Assembly: GCF_001483745.1 (NCBI RefSeq)
Contig: NZ_LQBL01000002.1
Location: forward strand, 124,001-188,000
Source: Serinicoccus chungangensis
GTDB taxonomy: Bacteria > Actinomycetota > Actinomycetes > Actinomycetales > Dermatophilaceae
Direction of reading: 5' to 3'
DNA length: 64,000 bases
The translations under genes were made by a program, and so were the position numbers. Every line of letters starts with the position of its first letter. Within the stretch, counting starts at the first letter, position 1. The notes under the pieces are model-generated. The model saw only the letters and a list, made by a program, of their open reading frames with translations. It was not told the origin of the DNA and did no database searches. Positions 51,110 to 58,937 of the stretch are shown in pieces.

Positions 51110-52491
51110 AGCGTCTCACCCGCACCCGGGAAGAGCAGGTCGGCCGACTCGGGCTGCCAGTCGGCGAAGGCGTCGCTGATGCTGGGGTGGTCGTGGTCCG
51201 GCAGCAGCCGCCCGCTGCCGGACGCCAACCGTCGGCCCCCGAGCCACGGGCTGCCCGGTCGGGCCAGCACCCCGTCCAGCGCCTCGACGACCTGCGGGTC
51301 GAGGTGGCTCCCGGCCCGCAGACGCAGCTCCTGGAGCGCCTCGGGGGCGCTGACCGCGCGGCCCGCCGGCGCGCCCGTCAGGGCGTCGAAGGCGTCGGCC
51401 ACGGCGATGATGCGCGCCGCCAGCGGGATCTCCTCGGCGCGCAGGCCGGCCGGGTAGCCGCGGCCGTCCCACCGCTCGTGGTGATGGGCGATAGCGGGCA
51501 GCGAGTCCTCCAGGAAGTCCAGGCCCTCGAGGACGTTGACCCCCGCCAGGGGGTGGGCGCTGAGGGCGCTGAGATAGGCGATCTCGTCCTGCGGGTCGGT
51601 CGGCAGGTCGGCACGGACCACCATGATGCCGATGTCGTGCAGCAGGGCCGCGTAGCGCAGGTCTTCGGCCTCGGGGGCCCCGACGCCGAGCTGCTCGGCG
51701 AGGGCCTCGGCCAGGTCCGCCACCCGGGCGCTGTGGCCGACGGACGAGGGGTCCGCCTCCTCCAGCGCGGCGACGAAGGTGGTGACGGTCTCCTGGTGCT
51801 CGCGTCGGGCCAGCGCGTCGCGGCCGATGGCCCAGTGCGCGATGAGCAGCGGGCCGAGCACGAAGAGGGCCGACCCGGGCCCCAGACCCACCGGCCCCCA
51901 GAGGACGACGAAGAGGAAACCGATGGCGGCGTGCGAGAGGTACCCCCAGCCCAGGCTGCGCAGGACGGACTCCGCGACGGGCAGCACCCGGGTCCCCCGG
52001 CTCACCGCCGACACCAGGCCGATGCACAGGACGTTGACCCCGATCATCGCCACGTAGGCCACGAGCAACGGCCCCCCCACCCGCAGCAGCAGACCTCCGG
52101 GGCCGTCGGGGATCTCGTCCACGAGCACCCCCCCGGTCACCAGGTAGACGAGGGACCCGGCGGCGCCCATGGTCGCCGTCATCCCGCAGTTGAAGAAGCG
52201 GGTGCGCCAGTTGCGGCTGCGGAAGTCGGTGAGGTACGGAAGCCCCGCGGCCACCGTCGTCCCCACCGGGCCTGCGATGGGGATGGCGGCGGCCAGGACG
52301 ACCGTGGAGACGGACACGCTCCAGTGACTCATCCCCCGTTCGTGGATCTGGACCCCCAGGGTCACCAGGGCCATGAGGAGGAGCGTCACGCCCACACCGG
52401 CGCCCAGGTCCGGCGCCCGGAGCAGCCCCCCGAGGGCGGCCAGCGCCGCCGCGAGAAGGATGAGAGAGCCCGCCAGCAACGCCACGGGCAT
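51106..52491 (-). CDS. Membrane-bound HD-GYP domain protein (putative c-di-GMP phosphodiesterase)
   Basis: 461 residues. Six to eight membrane helices form an N-terminal sensor (residues 1-220), then an HD-GYP domain: VGHSARVADLAEALAEQLG, AALLHDIGIM with the metal HD pair, and AHHHERWDGRGYPAG with the GYP signature. Such proteins linearise cyclic di-GMP. The start is unclear. ATG 52489-52491 immediately follows a perfect hairpin and has no Shine-Dalgarno. An in-frame GTG at 52558-52560 inside the upstream peptide gene is the alternative. Confidence 0.82.
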   Translation of the reverse strand: MPVALLAGSLILLAAALAALGGLLRAPDLGAGVGVTLLLMALVTLGVQIHERGMSHWSVSVSTVVLAAAIPIAGPVGTTVAAGLPYLTDFRSRNWRTRFFNCGMTATMGAAGSLVYLVTGGVLVDEIPDGPGGLLLRVGGPLLVAYVAMIGVNVLCIGLVSAVSRGTRVLPVAESVLRSLGWGYLSHAAIGFLFVVLWGPVGLGPGSALFVLGPLLIAHWAIGRDALARREHQETVTTFVAALEEADPSSVGHSARVADLAEALAEQLGVGAPEAEDLRYAALLHDIGIMVVRADLPTDPQDEIAYLSALSAHPLAGVNVLEGLDFLEDSLPAIAHHHERWDGRGYPAGLRAEEIPLAARIIAVADAFDALTGAPAGRAVSAPEALQELRLRAGSHLDPQVVEALDGVLARPGSPWLGGRRLASGSGRLLPDHDHPSISDAFADWQPESADLLFPGAGETL

Positions 52492-52493
52492 GA

Positions 52494-52530
52494 ACGAGGG
52501 GCGCGGATCGTTACGATCCGCGCCCCTCGT
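52494..52530 (-). terminator. Perfect hairpin between the 28-residue gene and the HD-GYP gene
   Basis: A 17-bp stem, ACGAGGGGCGCGGATCG with its exact complement, and a TTA loop. It is 18 nt after the stop of the small gene and 3 nt before the HD-GYP ATG, so it either ends the small transcript or controls the next start. Confidence 0.75.
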
Positions 52531-52547
52531 CCGGTGAGTGGGTCGGC

Positions 52548-52634
52548 TCAGCCGTTCCACTGCACGACGTCGATGAAGCTGAACAGGGCGCTGAAGGCAC
52601 CCGAGGTGACGAAGTCGGTGATGAGCTGCAACAT
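52548..52634 (-). CDS. 28-residue amphipathic peptide
   Basis: ATG 52632-52634 opens a 28-codon frame with AAGGA 8 nt upstream. The peptide starts MLQLITDFVTSGAFSALFSF and ends IDVVQWNG. It is rich in Phe, Leu, Val and Ile with small residues between, has two Asp and no basic residue, and would form an amphipathic or membrane-active helix. It has no signal peptide. A strong hairpin follows. I know no family. A secreted signal, a small porin- or modulin-like peptide, or a type I toxin are possible. Confidence 0.6.
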   Translation of the reverse strand: MLQLITDFVTSGAFSALFSFIDVVQWNG

Positions 52635-52754
52635 GATGGTGTCCTTCCGTAGAGACGCTCCCGACGGGTAGGAGCGGTAGCCGGTGAGACCTCCGGCCTA
52701 CCTCCCAATATGCCACATGCGTCACAGGCCAGTCCTGTCGAGAACGACCGCGAC

Positions 52755-52771
52755 GGACAAAATTGGACAAA
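52755..52771. repeat. Direct repeat between divergent small genes
   Basis: GGACAAA occurs at 52755-52761 and 52765-52771, exactly 10 bp apart, in one of the few AT-rich spots of the window. It could be an operator read on one face of the helix. Confidence 0.5.
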
Positions 52772-52782
52772 CCTTTACCATA

Positions 52783-52816
52783 CCCGTGACGCCAGTCACA
52801 CGAGGCTGGTCACGGG
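52783..52816 (+). other. Bulged stem in the bL37 leader
   Basis: CCCGTGA (52783-52789) pairs with TCACGGG (52810-52816), and CCAG (52792-52795) with CTGG (52806-52809), leaving a CG bulge and a 10-nt loop, near the expected 5' end after a TACCAT (52776-52781) -10-like box. Confidence 0.45.
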
Positions 52817-52865
52817 GGCGCCTGTGGGACACTGGGTGCCGTCACCGATCGTTGGGAGGACCCAC

Positions 52866-52940
52866 ATGAGCAAGCGAGCCCGCAAGCGCCGCGACCGCAA
52901 GAAGAAGGCGGCCAACCACGGCCGCAAGCCGAACGCCTGA
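52866..52940 (+). CDS. Ribosomal protein bL37
   Basis: 24 residues, MSKRARKRRDRKKKAANHGR followed by KPNA. The extreme basicity, the length and the ANHGRKPN end match the actinobacterial large-subunit protein bL37, found in mycobacterial ribosome structures. ATG 52866 has GGGAGG 7 nt upstream. A 14-bp hairpin terminator follows. It is a separate short transcript. Confidence 0.88.
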   Translation: MSKRARKRRDRKKKAANHGRKPNA

Positions 52941-52953
52941 GCGCCGGCACCGA

Positions 52954-52985
52954 ACGAGGGCCGCCCCGACCGGGGCGGCCCTCGT
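52954..52985 (+). terminator. Terminator of the bL37 gene
   Basis: A perfect 14-bp stem, ACGAGGGCCGCCCC with GGGGCGGCCCTCGT, and a 4-nt loop, 13 nt after the stop. Confidence 0.85.
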
Positions 52986-53015
52986 CACGTCAGGTGCCAG
53001 GTCAGGGTCGCGGGG

Positions 53016-53303
53016 CTACGTCTCGGTCCGACGGACGACGGTGACCTGGGTGCTGGTGATACGGGTGAGGATCTGGCTGCGCAGCTCCGGGGGTGCGCTC
53101 TGGCGCGCGCACGCCCGCCGGACGAGCGCCTTGAGCAGCAGGTCACGGTCGTACTCCGCCAGGCAGGACCCGCAGTCGTCCAGGTGCGCCTGGATGCGCG
53201 CGCGGTCCACCGGACCGGTCTCGTTGTCCACGAACTCGAAGAGCCGCAGCAGCACGCCGGCGCAGTCGACGGCCTCGCCGTCTCCCTGAGGGCGCTCGCC
53301 CAT
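53016..53303 (-). CDS. rsrA: Zinc-binding anti-sigma factor RsrA/RshA
   Basis: 95 residues. The redox-sensing motif is HLDDCGSC (His40, Cys44, Cys47) with Cys14 as the fourth zinc ligand or disulfide partner, as in the mycothiol-system anti-SigR proteins. Disulfide stress opens the zinc site and frees SigR. The ATG shares a base with the sigR stop (TGATG, 53301-53305), fixing a 1:1-type coupling. Confidence 0.94.
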   Translation of the reverse strand: MGERPQGDGEAVDCAGVLLRLFEFVDNETGPVDRARIQAHLDDCGSCLAEYDRDLLLKALVRRACARQSAPPELRSQILTRITSTQVTVVRRTET

Positions 53304-53956
53304 CACGACCCCTCCCCCGCGCGCGTGATGCCGCGCTCCGCGGCGTAGTCGGTCAACAGCTCCCGCAGCTGCTTGCGGCCCCGGTGCAACCGGGACATCA
53401 CGGTGCCGATCGGGGTGTCCATGATGTCGGCGATCTCCTTGTAGGAGAAGCCCTCGACGTCGGCGAGGTACACCGCCATCCGGAAGTCCTCGCCGATGCT
53501 GGCCAGCGCCCGGGTGACGTCGCTGTCCGGCAGGTGGTCCAGCGCCTCCGCCTCGGCCGAACGCAGCCCCGAGGACGTGTGCGAGGCCGCCCGGGCCAGC
53601 TGGTAGTCCTCGACCTCGGCCGCGTCCGACTGCAGCGGCTGACGCTGCTTCTTGCGGTAGCTGTTGATGTAGGAGTTGGTGAGGATGCGGTACATCCAGG
53701 CGCGCAGGTTGGTGCCCGGCCGGTACTGGTGGAAGGCCGCGAACGCCTTGGCGTAGGTCTCCTGCACCAGGTCCTCGGCGTCGGTCGGGTTCCGGGTGGT
53801 CCGCAGAGCCGCGCTGTACATCTGGTCCAGCAGCGGCATGGCCTCGCGCTCGAAGCGGGCCGAACGGTCCTGCGGGCTCTCGGTCGCGACGTCGACGGCC
53901 GCATCTGCCGCTGCCTGGGCGTCGATCTCCTCGACGGCCGGCTGGTCAGTACTCAT
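53303..53956 (-). CDS. sigR: ECF sigma factor SigR/SigH
   Basis: 217 residues from ATG 53954-53956. Sigma region 2 is seen in [19 protein letters not shown] and [20 protein letters not shown], and region 4 in [20 protein letters not shown] followed by [10 protein letters not shown]. It directs thiol-oxidative and heat stress genes. A GTG at 54035-54037 with GGAGGAG 6 nt upstream could add 27 residues, as in the long SigR form of Streptomyces. Two different promoter types lie in front of the two starts. Confidence 0.95.
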   Translation of the reverse strand: MSTDQPAVEEIDAQAAADAAVDVATESPQDRSARFEREAMPLLDQMYSAALRTTRNPTDAEDLVQETYAKAFAAFHQYRPGTNLRAWMYRILTNSYINSYRKKQRQPLQSDAAEVEDYQLARAASHTSSGLRSAEAEALDHLPDSDVTRALASIGEDFRMAVYLADVEGFSYKEIADIMDTPIGTVMSRLHRGRKQLRELLTDYAAERGITRAGEGS

Positions 53957-53964
53957 CGCCGTCC

Positions 53965-53970
53965 AGCCTA
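53965..53970 (-). promoter_or_regulatory. sigR promoter for the short form
   Basis: TAGGCT on the minus strand, 8 nt before ATG 53956: a housekeeping, nearly leaderless promoter candidate. Confidence 0.5.
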
Positions 53971-54075
53971 GCCCGTGCGGGCCCGCCAGGGCGAAGTCGC
54001 CAGCCGCCTCACCGGGAGCGGTGGTGGTCCTCAGCACTCTCGTCTCCTCCGCAGTGTCATCGCAACTGGGGGGTC

Positions 54076-54103
54076 AACGTGGGGATCGGGCGCGCGCATT
54101 CCC
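54076..54103 (-). promoter_or_regulatory. Candidate SigR-dependent promoter for the long form
   Basis: GGGAAT (54098-54103) and GTT (54076-54078) on the minus strand, 19 nt apart, match the SigR/SigH consensus GGAAT-N18/19-GTT. The GTG 54037 with its strong ribosome site is about 30 nt downstream of the expected start. Confidence 0.65.
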
Positions 54104-54143
54104 GGCCGCCGGTCCGGCGCAGGGGGGATGGGACGATGTCCGG

Positions 54144-55388
54144 GTGAACCCGAGCACCCGCCCCGACCGACTCCGCCCGCTGACCCAGCCGGCGAAGCTG
54201 CAGAACGTCCTCTACGAGATCCGCGGACCGGTGGCGGCCCGGGCCGCGGCCCTGGAGGCCGAGGGGCACCGCATCCTCAAGCTCAACATCGGCAACCCCG
54301 CGCCGTTCGGTTTCGAGGCGCCCGACATCATCCTGCAGGACATGATCGCGGCCCTGCCCGGCGCGCAGGGGTACTCGGAGTCCAAGGGCATCCTGCCCGC
54401 CCGTCGGGCGGTCGTCTCCCGCTACCAGGACGAGCCCGGCTTCCCGCCGCTCGACGTCGACCACGTCTACCTCGGCAACGGCGTCTCCGAGCTCATCATG
54501 ATGACGCTCAACGCCCTCCTCGACCCCGGGGACGAGGTGCTGGTGCCGGCGCCGGACTACCCCCTGTGGACCGCTGCGACCAGCCTGGCCGGCGGCATAC
54601 CCCGCCACTACCTCTGCGACGAGACGGACGGCTGGAACCCGCAGGTGGAGGACATCCGGGCCAAGATCACGCCCCGCACCAAGGCCCTGGTCGTCATCAA
54701 CCCGAACAACCCCACGGGGGCGGTCTACTCGCGCGAGGTGCTCGAGCAGGCCGCCGAGCTGGCGCGCGAGCACTCCCTGCTGCTGCTCGCCGACGAGATC
54801 TACGACCGCATCGTCTACGACGACGCCCGGCACGTGTCGATCGCCTCGTTGGCGCCCGACCTGCTGTGCCTCACCTTCAACGGCCTGTCCAAGACCTACC
54901 GGGTCGCGGGCTACCGGGCCGGGTGGGTCGCCATCACCGGGCCCACCGCGCACGCGCGGGGTTTCCTGGAGGGCATCGAGCTGCTCGCCTCCACCCGGCT
55001 GTGCCCCAACGTCCCCGCCCAGCACGCGATCCAGGTGGCCGTGTCCGGACACCAGAGCATCGAGGAGCTCATCGCGCCGGGGGGGCGCCTCGCCGAGCAG
55101 CGCGACATCGCGACCGGCATGCTGAACGCCATGGAGGGGGTGAGCTGCGTCGAGCCGCGGGGCGCCCTCTACGTCTTCCCCCGCCTCGACCCGGAGGTGC
55201 ACGAGATCCATGACGACGTGCAGCTGTGCCTCGACCTCCTGGAGCGCGAGAAGATCCTCGTCGTGCACGGCACCGGCTTCAACTGGCCCACTCCCGACCA
55301 CCTGCGCGTCGTGACCCTCCCCTGGGGGGCGGACCTGAGGGCGGCCCTGGAGCGGATGGGCAACTTCCTGTCCGCCTACCGCCAGTGA
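54144..55388 (+). CDS. Alanine/pyruvate-type class I aminotransferase
   Basis: 414 residues, PLP-dependent. LNIGNPAPFGFEAPD opens the fold, VLVPAPDYPLW and VINPNNPTGAVYS contact PLP, LADEIYDRIVYD has the conserved aspartate, and FNGLSKTYRVAGYRAGW contains the Schiff-base lysine. It resembles AlaA, which forms alanine from pyruvate and glutamate. The GTG at 54144 agrees with the family N-terminus (RPLTQPAKLQNVLYEIRGP). It is divergent from sigR. Confidence 0.9.
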   Translation: MNPSTRPDRLRPLTQPAKLQNVLYEIRGPVAARAAALEAEGHRILKLNIGNPAPFGFEAPDIILQDMIAALPGAQGYSESKGILPARRAVVSRYQDEPGFPPLDVDHVYLGNGVSELIMMTLNALLDPGDEVLVPAPDYPLWTAATSLAGGIPRHYLCDETDGWNPQVEDIRAKITPRTKALVVINPNNPTGAVYSREVLEQAAELAREHSLLLLADEIYDRIVYDDARHVSIASLAPDLLCLTFNGLSKTYRVAGYRAGWVAITGPTAHARGFLEGIELLASTRLCPNVPAQHAIQVAVSGHQSIEELIAPGGRLAEQRDIATGMLNAMEGVSCVEPRGALYVFPRLDPEVHEIHDDVQLCLDLLEREKILVVHGTGFNWPTPDHLRVVTLPWGADLRAALERMGNFLSAYRQ

Positions 55389-55404
55389 GAGCGCGGAGCA
55401 CCTG

Positions 55405-56265
55405 ATGTGCGGACGGTATGCCGCGAGCGCCCGGCCGGACGAGCTCGTCGAGGCCTACGACGTCGAGCTCGACGCCACCGGGGAGGGGTCGCTCAGCCTG
55501 TTGAAGAACCCCCAGACGCCACCACCGGGTGAGCCCGACTACAACGTGGCCCCCAGCAAGCAGGCCCCCGTGGTCCTGACCCGCGCGCCCCGGGCCGCGT
55601 CGGACGGCGCACCGTCCGAGGAGACCGGCCCGGTGCCGGTCCGTCAGCTGCGGCTGCTCACGTGGGGTCTCGTGCCGTCCTGGGCCAAGGATCCCTCGAT
55701 CGGGGCGCGCATGATCAACGCACGCCAGGAGACCCTGCTCGACAAGCCGGCCTTCGCCCGCGCCGCCTTGGCCCGACGCGCCCTCGTGCCGATCAGCGGG
55801 TGGTACGAGTGGCAGGCCAGCCCGGTCGCGACCGACACCAGGGGCCGGCCCCGCAAGCAGCCCTTCTACGTGACCCGCTCCGACGGCCGACCGCTGGCGC
55901 TGGCCGGCCTCTACGAGTTCTGGCGCAACCCGCAGGGCGACCCCGACGGCGCGGACGCCTGGCTGGTGACCTACGCCGTCCTCACCACGGCCGCGGAGCC
56001 GGGTCTGGACCGGATCCACGAGCGTCAGCCCCTGGCCCTGGAGCCGGAGCAGTGGCAGGACTGGCTGGACCCCGACCTCACCGACGCCGACGACGTCCGC
56101 TCGATGGTCGCGGCCGCGCACGTGCCGGGCCGCTTCACCGCCTGGCCCGTGAGCCGTGCCGTCGGCAACGCCGGCAGCAACGGCGCGGGCCTCGTGGAGC
56201 CCCTGCCGAGCACCGAGCTGGTCGGGGTGGTCGATCCGGCCAGCGGAGAGGTGATCGGCGGGTGA
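55405..56265 (+). CDS. SRAP-family abasic-site DNA-protein crosslink protein (YedK/HMCES type)
   Basis: 286 residues. The nucleophile Cys2 (MCGRYA) forms a thiazolidine with abasic sites in single-stranded DNA. ISGWYEWQ supplies the catalytic glutamate, INARQETL the asparagine/arginine, and RIHERQP the His that is usually followed by RMP. A Pro/Glu-rich insertion lies around residues 30-75. GGAG 7 nt before the ATG. Follows the aminotransferase by 16 bp. Confidence 0.92.
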   Translation: MCGRYAASARPDELVEAYDVELDATGEGSLSLLKNPQTPPPGEPDYNVAPSKQAPVVLTRAPRAASDGAPSEETGPVPVRQLRLLTWGLVPSWAKDPSIGARMINARQETLLDKPAFARAALARRALVPISGWYEWQASPVATDTRGRPRKQPFYVTRSDGRPLALAGLYEFWRNPQGDPDGADAWLVTYAVLTTAAEPGLDRIHERQPLALEPEQWQDWLDPDLTDADDVRSMVAAAHVPGRFTAWPVSRAVGNAGSNGAGLVEPLPSTELVGVVDPASGEVIGG

Positions 56266-56272
56266 CCGCACG

Positions 56273-57496
56273 ATGAGGGTGGTGGTCGCCGCCATCGGCA
56301 GCAGAGGTGACGTCCTGCCCTTCACCCACCTGGCCCGACGCTTCGCGTCGGAGGGGCACGAGGTCACCCTCGTGACCCACGGGACGCTGGTCGACGGCGC
56401 CCACCCCGGTCTGCGGGTGGCGGAGGTGTCCAGCGACCCGGAGGAGCTGCTGGCCGGACCCGCGGCCCGGGCCGTGCGCCGCGGGAGCCCCCGGCAGCTG
56501 AGCCGCACCCGGCAGCTCTTCGCGGACTTCATCGACTCCGCGCACCGACCCGCGCTGGAGGCCCTGGACGGTGCGGACGTGCTCGTCGCGTCCACCTTCG
56601 CCATCGCCGCGGTGCACGAGGCCCTGGACCGGTCGGTGCCGGTGGTGCGGGCCCACATGTGGCCGGAGTACGCCGACCTGCGGGGGCCCATGCCCCTGCT
56701 CCCCTACTCGTGGCTGCTGCCCGGGCCGCTGCGACGCCTGGCACGGCACGGGCTGCGCCGGCTCGAGCGCTACCTGGGCGGCGTGGACGGCAGGTGGCGT
56801 CGCGGTCGGCTCCACCTGGTCGCCCGCCACCCCGTGACGCTGACGACCGCCACGCACGGCTCGCTGCTCGCCTTCAGTCGCGAGCTCGTCCCGGACAGCC
56901 CGGCGCACGGCACCGTGACCGGCTGGTGGACCGCGCCGGAGCGCCCAGCACCGGTCTCGACGCCGGTCGCGAGGGCCCTGGAGGACGGCCACGAGTGGAT
57001 CTACGTCGGCTTCGGGTCGATGCACCAGCGCGACCCCGACGCCCTGCTGGACCGCCTGGAGCAGGTGTGCGCCCGGCTCGGGGTCCACGCCCTCGTCCAG
57101 GTGGCGGGGGCGGACACCAGCGGGCACCCGCACCTGCTGGCGGTCACCCAGGAACCGCACGACGAGCTGTTCGGACGGGTGCGGGCCGTCGTGCACCACG
57201 GCGGAGCGGGCACGACGGGCGCCGCCGTCCGGGCGGGCACCCCGTCGGTCGTCGTGCCGCACCTCGCCGACCAGTTCTACTGGGGTCGCCGGCTGCACCT
57301 CCTGGGGGTGGCGCCCCACCCGGTCCCCCGGACGACCGCCTCCACCCGGCGGCTCACGCGGGCGCTGGGTGAGGCGATGTCGGCGCCCCTGCACCACCGT
57401 GCCGCCGAGCTCGCCCGTCGGGTCGAGGGCCAGGACGGGTGCGGGGTCGCCGTCCGGCAGGTCGAGGAGTGGCTGGCCCACGCGGAGCGCCGGTGA
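56273..57496 (+). CDS. GT1-family (UGT-like) glycosyltransferase
   Basis: 407 residues with the GT-B fold. VVAAIGSRGDVLPFTHLARR is the acceptor-domain start shared by sterol and macrolide glycosyltransferases. HEWIYVGFGSMHQRDPDALL begins the donor domain and VVHHGGAGTTGAAVRAGTPS is the UDP/TDP-sugar signature. The acceptor is unknown, most likely a lipid or secondary metabolite. The stop overlaps the next gene (GTGA, 57493-57496). Confidence 0.87.
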   Translation: MRVVVAAIGSRGDVLPFTHLARRFASEGHEVTLVTHGTLVDGAHPGLRVAEVSSDPEELLAGPAARAVRRGSPRQLSRTRQLFADFIDSAHRPALEALDGADVLVASTFAIAAVHEALDRSVPVVRAHMWPEYADLRGPMPLLPYSWLLPGPLRRLARHGLRRLERYLGGVDGRWRRGRLHLVARHPVTLTTATHGSLLAFSRELVPDSPAHGTVTGWWTAPERPAPVSTPVARALEDGHEWIYVGFGSMHQRDPDALLDRLEQVCARLGVHALVQVAGADTSGHPHLLAVTQEPHDELFGRVRAVVHHGGAGTTGAAVRAGTPSVVVPHLADQFYWGRRLHLLGVAPHPVPRTTASTRRLTRALGEAMSAPLHHRAAELARRVEGQDGCGVAVRQVEEWLAHAERR

Positions 57497-58932
57497 GGTC
57501 GAGGGCTGCGGCCCACGCCCACCCCAGCCCGCTCCGGGTGGCGGCGCCGCCCATGCTGGCGGTGGCCCTGGTGCTGCTCGCCGTGGCACCCCGATACGGG
57601 CCGCACTGGGACGAGCTGTACTTCGGGATGCTGCCGCCGCGCTGGTGGTACGAGGACCAGCCACCGCTGACCGTGTGGGTCACATGGGCCCTGGGCAGGG
57701 TCAGCGACGACCTGTGGGTGCAGCGTCTGCCCGGGGTCGTGGCCGCGGTCGCCGGGGCTTTCGTGGCCACCCTCTACCCCCGCACGCTGGGGGCTTCTCC
57801 GCAGGTGCAGCGCCTGGCGGGCTGGGCGCACGCCTTCACCGTCTACCCGCTCATCATGGGGCACCTGTTCACCACGTCGACCCTCGACCTGCTGGCCTGG
57901 CAGGTCGTCGTCCTGTGCGTCCTGCGCGCGACCCTGGGCCACCCGCACGGGTTGCTCTGGGCGGGCACGGTCGCCGGACTGGCGTGCTGGAACAAGCTGC
58001 TCGTCGTCGTCCTCGCGGCGGCCCTGCTGGTCGGTCTGCTGCTGACCCGGCGCAGCCTCCTGGTCACCCGTGACGCTCTCCTGGGCTCCCTCGTCTTCGT
58101 CGCGCTCGGCGCCCCGCAGGTCCTGCTGCAGCTCGTCCACGGCCTGCCGATGACGCAGGTCTCCGGCGGTCTCGTCGACCAGCAGGGGGACCTGGTCCGC
58201 CTCGCCCTGCTGCCCGCGCTGGCGTTGTTCGTGGGACCCCCGCTGCTGCTCGTCTGGGGGGGCGCCCTGCTCGCGCCGTGGCGGACGGACCGTCCCGGGC
58301 GCTTCCTCCTGCCGACCTTCGTCGTCGTGCTCCTCTGGACCCTCGCCAACCCCTCGCAGCCCTACTACCCGGTCGGGGTCCTCCTGCCGGCCCTGGCCGT
58401 GGGATGGGTGACCTCCGGGGCGGCGCGGCGGTGGAGCCTGCGCAAGAGCTCCTGGGTGGTCGCCGCCAACGGGCTCGTCGCCTGCCTGGTCTGCCTGCCG
58501 CTCCTCCCGCCCACCGAGCCGTGGCTCTCCGCGCTGTCGCGGGTCAACCCGACCATCCGCGACCAGGTGGGATGGCCCGGGTACGCCCAGCAGATCACCT
58601 CCCTGCGCGGGGCCGGGGAGGACGTCGTCGTCGACACCTACGCCCTGGCGGGCGCCGTGCACCGCTACGGCACCGCGGAGGACCGTGCGGCTGTGCACTC
58701 CGGGCACAACGCGCTCTGGGACCTCGGTCCTCCCGCCGGCGACCTGGTGCTGCTCGTCGGCGAGGACGCGGTGCGGCAGCGCGACGCCTTCGACACCTGC
58801 CGGTCCGCAGGGACCCTGGAGACGGGCCCGGTCGTCCACCCCCAGCTCGTGCACGTGCCGCTGCTGCGCTGCGAGGGCCCGGTGACGGACTGGCAGACCC
58901 TGTGGCCGCGCTTCCGCCGGCTGACCGGCTGA
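57493..58932 (+). CDS. GT39-type membrane glycosyltransferase
   Basis: 479 residues and about 10-12 helices. The first extracytoplasmic loop holds HWDELYFGMLPPRWWYEDQP, the DE and Y-D-Q-P-P-L pattern of PMT_2/ArnT-like polyprenyl-phosphate sugar transferases. LFTTSTLDLLAWQ and ANPSQPYYPVGVLLPAL are the other conserved loops. A C-terminal soluble domain follows. It would take a sugar from a lipid carrier outside the membrane and is coupled to the cytoplasmic GT1 gene. Confidence 0.85.
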   Translation: MRSRAAAHAHPSPLRVAAPPMLAVALVLLAVAPRYGPHWDELYFGMLPPRWWYEDQPPLTVWVTWALGRVSDDLWVQRLPGVVAAVAGAFVATLYPRTLGASPQVQRLAGWAHAFTVYPLIMGHLFTTSTLDLLAWQVVVLCVLRATLGHPHGLLWAGTVAGLACWNKLLVVVLAAALLVGLLLTRRSLLVTRDALLGSLVFVALGAPQVLLQLVHGLPMTQVSGGLVDQQGDLVRLALLPALALFVGPPLLLVWGGALLAPWRTDRPGRFLLPTFVVVLLWTLANPSQPYYPVGVLLPALAVGWVTSGAARRWSLRKSSWVVAANGLVACLVCLPLLPPTEPWLSALSRVNPTIRDQVGWPGYAQQITSLRGAGEDVVVDTYALAGAVHRYGTAEDRAAVHSGHNALWDLGPPAGDLVLLVGEDAVRQRDAFDTCRSAGTLETGPVVHPQLVHVPLLRCEGPVTDWQTLWPRFRRLTG

Positions 58933-58937
58933 CGGGT

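Noticed and set aside
52710-52865. 52-residue N-terminal extension of bL37
   Set aside because: The extension is across the promoter and stem region. The ATG at 52866 has the ribosome site and gives the exact family length.
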